From: CAJCIY01 sp964245825
Lineage (GTDB): Bacteria; Actinomycetota; Actinomycetes; Mycobacteriales; CAJCIY01
Direction of reading: 5' to 3'
NCBI GenBank assembly: GCA_964245825.1
Contig: CAXTNT010000005.1
Span: forward strand, 62,001 to 126,000
DNA length: 64,000 bases
The notes beneath the pieces are model-generated. The model was given only the letters and a program-made list of their open reading frames with translations, was not told where the DNA came from and did not search any database. This document shows, one piece after another, positions 49,649-59,490 of this stretch. Each line of letters begins with the position of its first letter. Position 1 is the stretch's first letter. The position numbers and the translations under genes are program-made.

Positions 49649-50161
49649 GTGAACGCCGTACGCACGGCCCTGCCGCATGTCCCCGCCCGGCCCCTCGACC
49701 GCGCGTCGCTCACCGCGCTGGCATCCGCCGTCGCCCGGGACCGCTCATGCTGGGAACCGCGGCTGCGACTGCCGTCCGGGGCCGAGCGCTGGTGGCTCCT
49801 CCTGCACAGCTGGGAGCGGGCCGACGTGTGGCTGCTCAGCTGGCTGCCCGGGCACGCCACCGACCTGCACGACCACGGCGGGTCGGCGGCCGCGTTCGCC
49901 GTCCTCCGCGGCGAGCTTGCCGAGGTACGGGCCCCCCGGCGCGGCCGAGAGCAGACGCGGGTGCTCCGCGCACCGGCAACCGCCTGGGTCGAGCCCGGGG
50001 CGGTCCACGACGTGCGCGCGACCAGCGCTGGGCCCGCGGTCAGCATCCATGCGTATTCGCCGCCGCTGTCGAGGATGACCTTCTTCCAGCGGGACGGCGC
50101 CGGAGAGCTGCGCGCTGTCCGCCGGGTCGAGTCCCGCGAGCCCGAGCTGGCGACGGGCTGA
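49649..50161 (+). CDS. Cysteine dioxygenase-type thiol dioxygenase (cupin)
   Basis: 170 residues, cupin fold. Iron ligands H74 and H76 in DLHDHGGS and H120 in GAVHDV, the 3-His site of thiol dioxygenases. Oxidises cysteine to cysteine sulfinate, or a related thiol such as 3-mercaptopropionate. GTG 49649 with GAAGGA (49637-49642) 6 nt upstream. Followed directly by rhodanese (TGATG overlap) and MetY. Confidence 0.87.
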   Translation: MNAVRTALPHVPARPLDRASLTALASAVARDRSCWEPRLRLPSGAERWWLLLHSWERADVWLLSWLPGHATDLHDHGGSAAAFAVLRGELAEVRAPRRGREQTRVLRAPATAWVEPGAVHDVRATSAGPAVSIHAYSPPLSRMTFFQRDGAGELRAVRRVESREPELATG

Positions 50162-50568
50162 TGACGGTACGACGCAGCATCGACGAGGCGCTCGCCGAGG
50201 CGCGCGGCCGGCTGGACCGCCTGAGCCCGCGCGAGGCGTACGCCGTCCAAGAGCGGGGTGGGCTGCTGGTCGACATCCGCCCACCGGCCTACCGCGACGT
50301 CGAGGGCAGCATCCCCGGCGCCTGCGCGGTCGAGCGCAACGTCCTGGAGTGGCGGTTCGACCCGCAGAGCGAGGCGCGGCTGCCGGTCACGTCCTACGAC
50401 CTGCCGATCGTCGTCGTCTGCAACGAGGGCTACGCCTCCAGCCTCGCGGCCGCCGCGCTGGTGGATCTCGGCCTGCGGGCCACCGATCTCGTCGGCGGTT
50501 ACCGCGCCTGGCGGGCCGCCGGCCTGCCCACCACACCACCGGGCGGCCGGGTCCCGGCGGCGTCGTGA
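50161..50568 (+). CDS. Rhodanese-like sulfurtransferase
   Basis: 135 residues, one rhodanese domain. The active-site Cys is residue 87 in VVVCNEGYASS. LVDIRPPAYRDVEGSIPGA is the typical domain start. Start overlaps the dioxygenase stop (TGATG). Moves sulfane sulfur, probably between cysteine catabolism and re-assimilation in this operon. Confidence 0.88.
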   Translation: MTVRRSIDEALAEARGRLDRLSPREAYAVQERGGLLVDIRPPAYRDVEGSIPGACAVERNVLEWRFDPQSEARLPVTSYDLPIVVVCNEGYASSLAAAALVDLGLRATDLVGGYRAWRAAGLPTTPPGGRVPAAS

Positions 50569-50621
50569 ACCTGCCAGGCTGACCGCAAGGCCCCCGCCCT
50601 GCCCGAACTCAAGGAGAACCC

Positions 50622-51935
<1,314 letters not shown>

Positions 51936-51939
51936 GCCG

Positions 51940-52368
51940 TCAGCGGCCCATCGTGAGCTGGCCGCCGGCGATCGTGATCCGCAGGCCGGGGTGGATCAGG
52001 TTTGGGTTCGCCCCGATCACCGCGCGGTTGGCGTCGTAGAGCGCGCCGTAGCCGTGCAGGTGGAACCAGGCGGAGATCACCGACAGGTTGTCGCCCGGCT
52101 TCACCACGTACGTGATGGGGGGCCGGGCAGCGGCCTTCGCCGTGGCGGAGGACGTCGGTGACACCTTGACTACCGGCGGCGGGGCCGTGGGCGCCGCCGG
52201 GGTCGGGCTCGCGGTCCACGCCGGCGAGGAGGTCCAGACCACCGCCGAGGCGCGCGTCGCCGAGCGGCTACCGTGGTTTCCGCTCAGCACGGCGGCGGAG
52301 ACGATGCCACCGGTGCCGAGCACGACCACGCCCGCGGCGATGCCCGTTCCTACGATGCGCTTGCGCAT
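51940..52368 (-). CDS. LysM-domain secreted or anchored protein
   Basis: 142 residues. N-terminal signal anchor (RKRIVGTGIAAGVVVLG), a Ser/Thr/Pro-rich linker, then one LysM domain (YVVKPGDNLSVISAWFHLHG to LRITI). LysM binds peptidoglycan GlcNAc chains. No catalytic domain. ATG 52368 with GAGGGG upstream. Convergent with metY, 4 nt between stops. Confidence 0.85.
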   Translation of the reverse strand: MRKRIVGTGIAAGVVVLGTGGIVSAAVLSGNHGSRSATRASAVVWTSSPAWTASPTPAAPTAPPPVVKVSPTSSATAKAAARPPITYVVKPGDNLSVISAWFHLHGYGALYDANRAVIGANPNLIHPGLRITIAGGQLTMGR

Positions 52369-52536
52369 GAAGACCCCTCTCGTCGCCCTGCTCGCATTCG
52401 CCCTGCCCCGCATTCGCCGCCGCTACGCGTGCGGTTCGCCACATCACCATCACCTCAACGCCCCGGACGCACCGACCCGGACCTACCGACCCGGACGGAC
52501 CGCACCAACCGCCGTCGGGCCGAGAACGGACGGTGG

Positions 52537-52857
52537 GTGCTGTTCCGGTCGCATGACGGATTCGACGCGTTCTACTGCCAGCCCGGCATCACCGGCGCGC
52601 ATGAGAAAGGCGGTGTTGAGGGTGAGGTCGGCCGCTTCCGCCGCAACCGGCTGTCACCGATGCCGGTGGTCGACAGTCTCGAGGAACTCAACGACCGCAT
52701 CCGCGGGTGTGAGGCTGCCGATGAGCACCGGTGGATCGGTGACCGGATCCGCACTAGCGGTCAGGACTTCGCTGTCGAGCAACCGATGCTGGCGCCCTTG
52801 CCGCGCGAGTCCTTTGACCCGGGGCTGGTGCTGAACCCGCGGGTGGACCTGTCGCCT
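52537..52857 (+). pseudogene. IS21-family transposase IstA, C-terminal fragment
   Basis: About 107 codons remain: FDAFYCQPG, GAHEKGGVEGEVGRFRR and PLPRESFDPG are hallmark IstA segments just after the DDE catalytic core. The N-terminal two thirds, including DNA-binding and first catalytic Asp residues, are missing and no start codon fits. The frame runs on into an IstB fragment in another frame, so this is a decayed insertion. Confidence 0.8.
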
Positions 52858-52943
52858 GCCGCCGGCTGCGGCTGCCGACGATCCGGGCCGTGCTGTCTGA
52901 GGCGATCGGCGTCGCCGGTAAGGAGCAGATGTCCCATCATCGC
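52857..52943 (+). pseudogene. IS21-family helper ATPase IstB, N-terminal fragment
   Basis: In the frame starting at 52857 the sequence reads CRRLRLPTIRAVLSEAIGV and then AGKEQMSHH, matching the N-terminal helix of IstB. Its own start and the IstA stop are deleted, fusing the two genes, and everything after this point is lost. Confidence 0.65.
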
Positions 52944-53076
52944 AACGGGTACCCAGTCCTACCGCGTGGCCCCCACCCTCACCAAGGCCGCCAGCCGACC
53001 CGCCACTGAACCCAAGATTTGGTCCTACCTGGGCGGGTCTGGGCAGCAACCGATGAGTTTGCCTCCGGGTAGGTCG

Positions 53077-53856
53077 CTATCGGCCGTAGCGCCGTTGCCG
53101 GGCTGCGTAGCTCCGTAACGCGCGTAGGAAGTCGATCTCTCGGAAAGCCGGCCAGTACGCGTCGCAGAAGTAGAGCTCGGAGTACGCGGACTGCCACAGC
53201 AAGAAGTTAGACAGCCGCTGCTCGCCTGAGGTGCGGATGATCAGGTCAGGGTCGGGTTGTCCTGCGTTGTAGAGCCGGCTGGTGATGTCGTCGGCGGTGA
53301 GCTCGTCGGCGATCTGCAGTATGTCGGCTCCAGCGGCATGCTTGTCGATGAGAAGATCACGTACGGCGTCCAGGACCTCTTGCCGGCCGCCGTATCCGAC
53401 AGCCAGCGTGAGGTGCTTGTCGCTGGTGCATGCCTCGGTAGCGGCAACGGCGGCTTTGAGCGCGGATGCAGCACGATCAGGTAGGGCGTCGAGCGCGCCG
53501 GCGACATGCAGGCGGCAGGTGGGTCGCGGTTCGGTGCGGATCCGCTCGGCAAGATCGGCGATAACGTCCATCAGGAACTCGATCTCGTCGCTATCGCGGC
53601 GATCGAGATTCTCGGTGGAACAGACGAAGACGGTCACGTGGGTGATGCCGAGCGTCCTGCACCAACCCAGCAGCTCGTCGAGGTGCTCGCCGCCGTACCG
53701 GTGACCCACGCTGGGGTTATCGAACCCGACGGCCCGCGCCCAACGCCGGTTGCCGTCCATGATGACGCCGACGTGGCGGGGAAGTGTTGCCGTCGAAGTA
53801 AGGGCCCGTCGCAATCGTGCGGCGTAGAGCCGATAGACGATCGAACGCAGGCTCAT
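53077..53856 (-). CDS. cis-Prenyltransferase (isoprenyl diphosphate synthase, UppS-like)
   Basis: 259 residues. Conserved HVGVIMDGNRRWAR (catalytic Asp), YGGEHLDELLGWC, STENL (variant of STENW), PDLIIRTSGEQRLSNFLLWQ and YSELYF. Makes a Z-polyprenyl diphosphate; chain length is not readable. The FSTENW Phe and Trp are changed to CSTENL. ATG 53856 overlaps the upstream gene's stop (ATGA). Being in a PadR/HAAS operon, it is probably not the housekeeping UppS. Confidence 0.88.
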   Translation of the reverse strand: MSLRSIVYRLYAARLRRALTSTATLPRHVGVIMDGNRRWARAVGFDNPSVGHRYGGEHLDELLGWCRTLGITHVTVFVCSTENLDRRDSDEIEFLMDVIADLAERIRTEPRPTCRLHVAGALDALPDRAASALKAAVAATEACTSDKHLTLAVGYGGRQEVLDAVRDLLIDKHAAGADILQIADELTADDITSRLYNAGQPDPDLIIRTSGEQRLSNFLLWQSAYSELYFCDAYWPAFREIDFLRALRSYAARQRRYGR

Positions 53857-54743
53857 GGCGACCGTGTCCTGGAGGTCTTGGCGCGAGGTGACCACAGGCC
53901 AAGAGCGGGCCCTAGCATGACGAACCCGACGAGCATCATCGTTGCCTCTGTCGCTGCCGCGGCTAGAGAGGAATGGTCACTCCCATGGTCCAACCGGTCC
54001 CAGGCGAACGCAGCGAACATGCTGAGGATGAGCAGCGGCCAGAGTAACGCGACGGTGCCCGCGGGCTCTGATGAGCTGTAGACGCCCGGTGCGCGGCGAA
54101 GTATCGCGCGGAGGTCGGGCAGCGGAGCCCGGACGTCGGGTCGTTGGCGCGCGTTGAGCTTGCGCACCGATGCCCGCGCCCGCAACACAGCCAGCGCGGC
54201 GACTCCGGCCACGAGCGGACCGCCCAAGACCGTCCCGGCCGACGCGTGACCGGGAAGCGCCGCGGCGGCAGCGAACAGCGCAAGGGCTGAGAAAGCGATC
54301 GCCACACTGTTTCGCCGGCACAGAAGGGTGAGGTCGGCCGGCGCAGCCGGCCAGCGGCGCATCGCCAAGGCTCTTAGCGTCGACAGAACTGCGCACGCGC
54401 CGGCGACCTGGGCACTGCCGAAGAAGACCACCGCCCACGTTGTCACAGCTGAGGCCCGCGGGTCGGTGGCGTTGAGCACGGAGACGGCGGAGGCGCCGAC
54501 GGACAGCACACCGACAACAGTGGCAGCGGTGGCGCGGACAGCCCGCCGCGATGCGATCTCGGTGTCGAACGATGCGGCGAGCTCGGCGGCATCTCCGAAT
54601 CGACGCACGGCTTCCGCCTCGCCGATGGTTACAGCGGCGTCGGTCAAGTGTTCACGACATTCCTCCAACAAGCGTCTGCGCGTCCGGCCACGCGTCCGGA
54701 CCGCGGCTGAAAGCTCCTGCAGGTAACGCGCGACAGTAGTCAT
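53853..54743 (-). CDS. HAAS/DUF1700-type membrane protein
   Basis: 296 residues. N-terminal HAAS domain (RYLQELSAAV, RRRLLEECREHL, EAVRRFGDAAELAASF, ~residues 5-60), followed by six or so membrane helices. Such proteins are partners of PadR regulators and help sense or control envelope functions. Start overlaps the PadR gene stop and its own stop overlaps the prenyltransferase start. Confidence 0.78.
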   Translation of the reverse strand: MTTVARYLQELSAAVRTRGRTRRRLLEECREHLTDAAVTIGEAEAVRRFGDAAELAASFDTEIASRRAVRATAATVVGVLSVGASAVSVLNATDPRASAVTTWAVVFFGSAQVAGACAVLSTLRALAMRRWPAAPADLTLLCRRNSVAIAFSALALFAAAAALPGHASAGTVLGGPLVAGVAALAVLRARASVRKLNARQRPDVRAPLPDLRAILRRAPGVYSSSEPAGTVALLWPLLILSMFAAFAWDRLDHGSDHSSLAAAATEATMMLVGFVMLGPALGLWSPRAKTSRTRSP

Positions 54744-55063
54744 GCCATCCCCTCCATCACCCGGTCAACCGCGGTGGAGAACCTGTTCCAGTCCTGCCCA
54801 GCCGCCGCCAGCTGACGTCGGCCGGCCGACGCCAAGCAGTAGACCCGCCGCCGGCGACCGTCTGAGCTGGCCCATGAACTGGTGACCAAGCCACGATGCT
54901 CCAGGCGCTTCAAGGCCGGATACAACGAGCCTTCCGGCACCGTGAACGCACCCCCGCTGCGAGCGCCAAGCCGCTGGGCTAGCGCGTAGCCATGATCCGG
55001 CCCGTCGTTGAGAACGGCGAGCAGCAGACTCTCTAGATGTCCTCGGAGGAAGTCACCAGTCAC
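54740..55063 (-). CDS. PadR-family regulator
   Basis: 107 residues, single winged-helix domain: HGYALAQRLGARSGG, EGSLYPALKRLEHRGLV, RRRRVYCLASAGRRQL. PadR_1 type that represses its own operon. GTG 55063 follows TATCAT by 7 nt with no Shine-Dalgarno, so it may be leaderless. First gene of the PadR/HAAS/prenyltransferase operon. Confidence 0.9.
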   Translation of the reverse strand: MTGDFLRGHLESLLLAVLNDGPDHGYALAQRLGARSGGAFTVPEGSLYPALKRLEHRGLVTSSWASSDGRRRRVYCLASAGRRQLAAAGQDWNRFSTAVDRVMEGMA

Positions 55064-55070
55064 GAACCCT

Positions 55071-55094
55071 ATGATACATAGACAAGCTGTGTAT
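55071..55094. promoter_or_regulatory. PadR promoter and operator
   Basis: Imperfect palindrome ATACATAG-N5-CTGTGTAT (55074-55094, 7 of 8 matches), resembling PadR sites with ATGT/ACAT ends. On the minus strand a -10 TATCAT (55076-55071) overlaps it, so bound PadR would block its own transcription. Confidence 0.6.
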
Positions 55095-55200
55095 GGGCCT
55101 CACGGCGACCTCGACGCTGCCGCGGGTCCGCGTTAGCCCGCTTGGGTGGGTCTGACTTGAGTGGACACAATCACCCGGATTCGCAGCAGAGGCGCGAGGC

Positions 55201-55995
55201 TCAGTCCGGGTCTGCGACGAGTGGGCGCGCACGCCTGAACGTGCGGGCTGGCGCGGCGCCGGGCTGCGCGTCCCGGCCGGTCACCCCGACGAAGGCGACC
55301 AAGGCGACCATGAGCACGGCCAGCGAGGCGCTCACCGGGCCGGTCCCCAGCCCGACCCCGCGGTGGTGGCCGACGTCCAGCCAGTCGGCGAACGAGGCAC
55401 CCAGGGGCCGCGTGAGCACGTACGCGACCCAGAACGAGACGACCGGGTTCCACCGCAACCGCCACCAGCCCAGCGCCGGGACCGCGATCGCGACCGTGAA
55501 CAGGATGCCGGAGGTCAGGAACCCCAGGTTCAGGTCGGTGGCGGTCATGTCACCGGCCGCGGTGCCCAGCGCGAAGGTCGTGAGCACGGTGGCCCAGTAG
55601 TAGCGCTCACGCCGCTCGGTGTCGATGCTGTGGATCGACAGCGTCCCCTCGCTCGCATGCCAGCGCCAGAAGACCGTCGCCAGGACCCCGGCGAACAGCG
55701 CCGTCGACACGGAGTACGGGATGGCCAGCGCCTGGTGCAGCGAGTCGGCCGCCATCGTGCCGAAGGTGGCGACCATCGCGACCGCGAACCAGTACGTGCC
55801 GGTCCGGTACTCGCGCGCACGCAGCTGGGCGCGCAGGGCCAGCAGGAACACGACCAGAGCCAGCAGCACCCCGAGCGCCGGCAGGACCAGACCCGAGCCG
55901 CCGTCCAGGAAGTCCGAGAGGGCCTCGCCCATGGCGGTGCTCGTCACCTTGATCACCCAGAACCAGGCGGTGATCTCGGGCACCTTCACGAGCAT
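55201..55995 (-). CDS. DUF347/COG4705 membrane protein
   Basis: 264 residues, eight or so helices arranged as four DUF347 repeats, visible as VTSTAMGEALSDFL, GTMAADSLHQAL, TAAGDMTATDLNLG and TRPLGASFADWLD. Function unknown; related to proteins proposed to affect metal or stress tolerance. ATG 55995 chosen because hydrophobic sequence begins there; a 54-residue Arg-rich upstream extension looks spurious. Confidence 0.75.
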   Translation of the reverse strand: MLVKVPEITAWFWVIKVTSTAMGEALSDFLDGGSGLVLPALGVLLALVVFLLALRAQLRAREYRTGTYWFAVAMVATFGTMAADSLHQALAIPYSVSTALFAGVLATVFWRWHASEGTLSIHSIDTERRERYYWATVLTTFALGTAAGDMTATDLNLGFLTSGILFTVAIAVPALGWWRLRWNPVVSFWVAYVLTRPLGASFADWLDVGHHRGVGLGTGPVSASLAVLMVALVAFVGVTGRDAQPGAAPARTFRRARPLVADPD

Positions 55996-56184
55996 CCGGG
56001 TGGCTCCGGACCCGCCAACGGCGTGGCCGGTACGCGCCGCGCCTCGCCCTCGGCCACGCCACGACCCGGCCATCTTTCCCCTCGTCCACCCGGGAGGGGC
56101 GCGATGCCACCCTCGTCCTACTACACGAGTGTAGGCAACAGATCGACGGTAGGGCACCGCCGCGGCTGGTCTCTCAGGCAGCTG

Positions 56185-56787
56185 TCACGAACCGCTGGCG
56201 GCGGCGAACCGGGCGCTCACGTCGGCCCAGTTCACCACGCCCCAGAGGGCCTTGACGTAGTCGGGCTTGACGTTCTTGTACTGCAGGTAGAACGCGTGCT
56301 CCCAGGCGTCGAAGACCAGCAGCGGCGTGTTCCCCACGCCGACATTGCCCTGGTGGTCGTAGACCTGCTCGATGAGCAGCCGCTGGCCGAGGCTGTCATA
56401 GGCGAGCACGCCCCAGCCGGAGCCCTGCGTGGTGGCGGTGGCCTGCGTCAGCTGGGCCTGAAACTTCTCGAAGCCGCCGAGGTGCTCGTCGATCGCCGCG
56501 GCGAGTTCTCCCTCGGGCCGACCGCCACCGTCCGGGCTCAGGTTCTGCCAGTAGAGCGTGTGCAGGATGTGGCCGGAGAGATGGAAGGCCAGCGTCTTCT
56601 CCAGCCCCATGATCGACCCGAAGTCGTTCTTGTCGCGCGCGTCGGCGATCTTCTCCAACGTGTCGTTGGCGCCCTTCACATAGGTCGCGTGGTGCTTGTC
56701 GTGGTGCAGTTCCATGATCTGCCCGATGATCGCCGGCTCCAGCGCGGCGTAGTCGTAGGGCAGGTCCGGCAGCGTGTACTCGGCCAT
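56185..56787 (-). CDS. sodA: Superoxide dismutase (Fe/Mn)
   Basis: 200 residues. Metal ligands: His in ELHHDKHHATYV, His in HLSGHILHTLYW, Asp and His in VFDAWEHAFYLQY. TLPDLPYDYAALEP is the typical N-terminus. Cytosolic detoxification of superoxide, useful beside oxygenases and a P450. Metal choice (Fe or Mn) cannot be fixed. Confidence 0.95.
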   Translation of the reverse strand: MAEYTLPDLPYDYAALEPAIIGQIMELHHDKHHATYVKGANDTLEKIADARDKNDFGSIMGLEKTLAFHLSGHILHTLYWQNLSPDGGGRPEGELAAAIDEHLGGFEKFQAQLTQATATTQGSGWGVLAYDSLGQRLLIEQVYDHQGNVGVGNTPLLVFDAWEHAFYLQYKNVKPDYVKALWGVVNWADVSARFAAASGS

Positions 56788-56840
56788 GCGGTGGCTCCCA
56801 GCGTCGATGGTGGTCTCGGTCTTCAAGGTTCCTCCGGCCC

Positions 56841-56852
56841 ACGCTATCCCGC
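56841..56852 (-). promoter_or_regulatory. SOD promoter -10 region
   Basis: Minus strand GCGGGATAGCGT with -10 TAGCGT, about 54 nt before the ATG; identical to the 12 bases before acs. Confidence 0.45.
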
Positions 56853-56889
56853 GCTCGCCGCCCCACGCGCACGCACGTCGGGGTGGCGA

Positions 56890-56905
56890 CATACCCGGCG
56901 GTATG
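56890..56905. promoter_or_regulatory. Inverted repeat upstream of fadD-like gene
   Basis: CATACC-CGGC-GGTATG, in the SOD/fadD divergent region, 34 bp before the fadD ATG. Outer bases (GCGAC and GTCGC) extend the symmetry with a one-base offset. A possible operator for one of the TetR proteins at 62-63 kb. Confidence 0.45.
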
Positions 56906-56939
56906 GTCGCCTGGCAGGCCCGGCGCGAAGGAGCGGCCG

Positions 56940-58490
56940 ATGTACCCAGGGAAGTGGGCGGCGATCGCCCCGGACCGAGCGGCGGTCGTGCTCGCCGGCG
57001 GCCCGGACACCTCCACCGAGACCATCACGTACGCACAGCTGGACCGCGACTCCATCCGGCTGGCCCGCCTGCTCCAGGCCCACGGCCTGGGCCGCGGCGA
57101 CGTGGTCGCGCTGGTCAGCGACAACCAGCCCGCCGCATTCGTCACCTACTGGGCGACCCGCCGCTCGGGCCTGTACATCACGGCGGTGAACTGGCACCTC
57201 GCGCCGGCGGAGGCCGCGTACATCCTGGCCGACAGCGGGGCGAAGGCGGTGGTGGTCTCCGCAGGCATCGGCGCGTGGGCGGCGCGGGCCTGTGCGGACC
57301 TCCCCGACGACGTGCTGCGGCTCTGCTTCGGCGGCGATGTGCCCGGCTTCCGGCCGCTGGCCGAGGCGCTCGAGGGGATGTCGGATGCACCGCTCGCGGA
57401 TCAGCCCAAGGGCAGCGACATGCTCTACAGCTCCGGCACGACCGGTCGACCCAAGGGCATCAAGCCGCCGCTGCCCGAGACGGCCGTGGACGACCCGGTC
57501 GACACGGTCGCGATGGTCTTCGGCGGCACGTACGGGTTCGGCGAGGACACCGTCTATCTCTCGCCCGCGCCGCTGTACCACGCGGCGCCGCTGCGCTTCG
57601 CCGGCGCGGTGACCGCCCTCGGGGGCACCGTCGTGCTGCTGGACCGCTTCGACGCCGAACGCACGCTCGCTGCGGTGGCGGAGTACGGCGTCACCCACAC
57701 CCAGATGGTGCCGACGATGTTCGTGCGGCTGCTGAAACTGCCTGCGGCGGTGCGGACGGCGTACGACCTCTCCTCGCTGCGGGTGGTCGTCCACGCGGCG
57801 GCGCCGTGCCCGGTCGAGGTCAAGCGGGCGATGATCGACTGGCTGGGGCCGATCCTGGCGGAGTACTACGCCGGGACCGAGGGCAGTGGCATCACCATGA
57901 TCGACAGCGCCCAGTGGCTGGCGCGGCCGGGCTCGGTCGGTCGGTCCATGATCGGCCCGGTGCACATCTGCGACGACGGCCTGCGCGAAGTGCCGACCGG
58001 CGAGACCGGCACGGTGTACTTCGAGTCGCTGACCTCCGTCGGCGCCCCGTTCAGCTATCACGGCGACGAGGCGAAGACCCGTGCGGCGCAGCATCCCGAG
58101 CACCCCACCTGGACCACGATGGGCGACGTCGGGCACCTGGACGACGAGGGCTACCTGTTCCTCACCGACCGCAAGGCGTTCATGATCATCTCGGGCGGGG
58201 TGAACATCTACCCGCAGGAGACGGAGAACGTGCTGGCCCTGCACCCCAAGGTCTTCGACGTAGCCGTGATCGGCGTCCCCGACGCCGAGATGGGCGAGGC
58301 GGTGAAGGCCGTCGTGGTCCCCGCCCCCGGCGTCGAGCCCGGCCCCGAGCTGGCCGCGGAGATCCTGGCCTTCGTCCGGGCACGGCTCTCCCGCTACAAG
58401 TGCCCGCGGTCGGTGGACTTCGTCGCCGAGCTGCCACGTACCCCGACCGGCAAGCTGGTCAAGGGCAGGCTCCGCGCGCAGTACGCCTGA
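56940..58490 (+). CDS. Acyl-CoA synthetase (FadD17-like AMP ligase)
   Basis: 516 residues. Motifs: YSSGTTGRPKGIKPP (ATP loop), AEYYAGTEGSG, TMGDVGHLDDEGYLFLTDRK, ISGGVNIYPQE and the C-terminal Lys in PRTPTGKLVKGR. Activates an acyl substrate as CoA thioester. GAAGGAG 6 nt before ATG 56940. Adjacent to paired acyl-CoA dehydrogenases as in mycobacterial FadD17/FadE26/FadE27. Confidence 0.88.
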   Translation: MYPGKWAAIAPDRAAVVLAGGPDTSTETITYAQLDRDSIRLARLLQAHGLGRGDVVALVSDNQPAAFVTYWATRRSGLYITAVNWHLAPAEAAYILADSGAKAVVVSAGIGAWAARACADLPDDVLRLCFGGDVPGFRPLAEALEGMSDAPLADQPKGSDMLYSSGTTGRPKGIKPPLPETAVDDPVDTVAMVFGGTYGFGEDTVYLSPAPLYHAAPLRFAGAVTALGGTVVLLDRFDAERTLAAVAEYGVTHTQMVPTMFVRLLKLPAAVRTAYDLSSLRVVVHAAAPCPVEVKRAMIDWLGPILAEYYAGTEGSGITMIDSAQWLARPGSVGRSMIGPVHICDDGLREVPTGETGTVYFESLTSVGAPFSYHGDEAKTRAAQHPEHPTWTTMGDVGHLDDEGYLFLTDRKAFMIISGGVNIYPQETENVLALHPKVFDVAVIGVPDAEMGEAVKAVVVPAPGVEPGPELAAEILAFVRARLSRYKCPRSVDFVAELPRTPTGKLVKGRLRAQYA

Positions 58491-58524
58491 GGACCATCGG
58501 GTTCCGGTCGCCCGGGTGCCGGAC

Positions 58525-59490
58525 TCAGGCCAGCGCCAGTCCGGCGACCTCGTCGAAGAGGTCGACCTCGTCGCCCAGCAGCAGCCGGTCGACCTTGCCG
58601 CGCCGCCAGTACAGGTGGGCGTCGTGCTCCCAGGTGTAGCCGATGCCGCCGTGCACCTGGATCAGCGTGGCGGTGGCCCGCTCCAGGGTCTGGGCTGCGT
58701 ACGCCTTGGCCGCGGCCGAGGCCATCGGCAGCTCCGTCGGCGAGGCGTCCGCCGCCCACGCCGCCCACCAGACCAGCGACCGCAGCTGCTCGACCGCGAC
58801 GAACGCGTCGACGAGCGGGTGCTTGACGGCCTGGTACGAGCCGATCGGCCGGCCGAAGGCCTGGCGCAGCCGGGCGTACTCCACGCCCAGCTCCACCGCC
58901 CGCGCCGCGCTACCCAGGTCCTCGGCCGCGAGGATCACGCGGCCGACCTGCAGGGCGCGCTCCCAGCGGCTGCCGTCGGCGACGTCCTCGGCCGCCCCGA
59001 GATGTACGGAGCCGAGGCCACGGGAGGGGTCGAGCTGCTCCGAGCCCGTGCTCACCTGGCCCGGCGCCGCGACGACCCGGTCACCCACCAGCGCCAGGAA
59101 GCTCTCCGCCCCCTGGGCGTCGAGTGCCGGGTGGGCGCCGTCCACCACCGCGTACGCGACCCCGCCGTCGGCGAGTGCTGCGAGCCGCGCCTCGTCACCG
59201 TCGAGCAGCACCGCCGCCCGCGCGACGGTGGCCAGCGAAGGCCCGGCGAGCACTCGCCCGCCTTGCTCGGCCACCACCGCGAGGTCGAGCACGCCGCGGC
59301 CGGCGCCGCCCGCCGACTCGGGCACGGTGATGCCGAGGAAGCCGATGTCGGCCAGGGCCTTGTGCCCCGGCGCCACCGGCGCACCGGTGTCGAGCATCGC
59401 CCGGACCGAGGCCGGGCCGGCCGCCCCGGCGAAGAACTCCTTCGCGCCGGCGGCGAAGTCGCGCTGCTCGTCGTCGAGGTCGAAGTTCAT
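58525..59490 (-). CDS. Acyl-CoA dehydrogenase, small subunit (FadE27-like)
   Basis: 321 residues, shorter than usual ACADs (~380). N-terminal MNFDLDDEQRDFAAGAKEFF and C-terminal VHGGIGYTWEHDAHLYWRR fit the subunit that supplies FAD contacts in heterotetrameric ACADs. The middle beta domain is reduced. ATG overlaps the large subunit stop by 4 nt. Likely an alpha2-beta2 complex with 59487-60722. Confidence 0.87.
   Translation of the reverse strand: MNFDLDDEQRDFAAGAKEFFAGAAGPASVRAMLDTGAPVAPGHKALADIGFLGITVPESAGGAGRGVLDLAVVAEQGGRVLAGPSLATVARAAVLLDGDEARLAALADGGVAYAVVDGAHPALDAQGAESFLALVGDRVVAAPGQVSTGSEQLDPSRGLGSVHLGAAEDVADGSRWERALQVGRVILAAEDLGSAARAVELGVEYARLRQAFGRPIGSYQAVKHPLVDAFVAVEQLRSLVWWAAWAADASPTELPMASAAAKAYAAQTLERATATLIQVHGGIGYTWEHDAHLYWRRGKVDRLLLGDEVDLFDEVAGLALA

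Larger units (their letters stand above)
52415..53076. mobile_element. IS21-like remnant region without intact gene
   Basis: This 660-bp stretch, the longest gene-poor gap in the window, contains the fused IstA/IstB fragments (52537-52943). No terminal inverted repeats or target duplications were recognised. The flanks (52415-52536, 52944-53076) show only short GACCCGGAC-like repeats near 52465-52500. Confidence 0.65.

Noticed and set aside
52440..52453. CATCACCATCACC tract, resembling a His-tag code
   Set aside because: Short, in a degenerate non-coding stretch with no frame context; chance.
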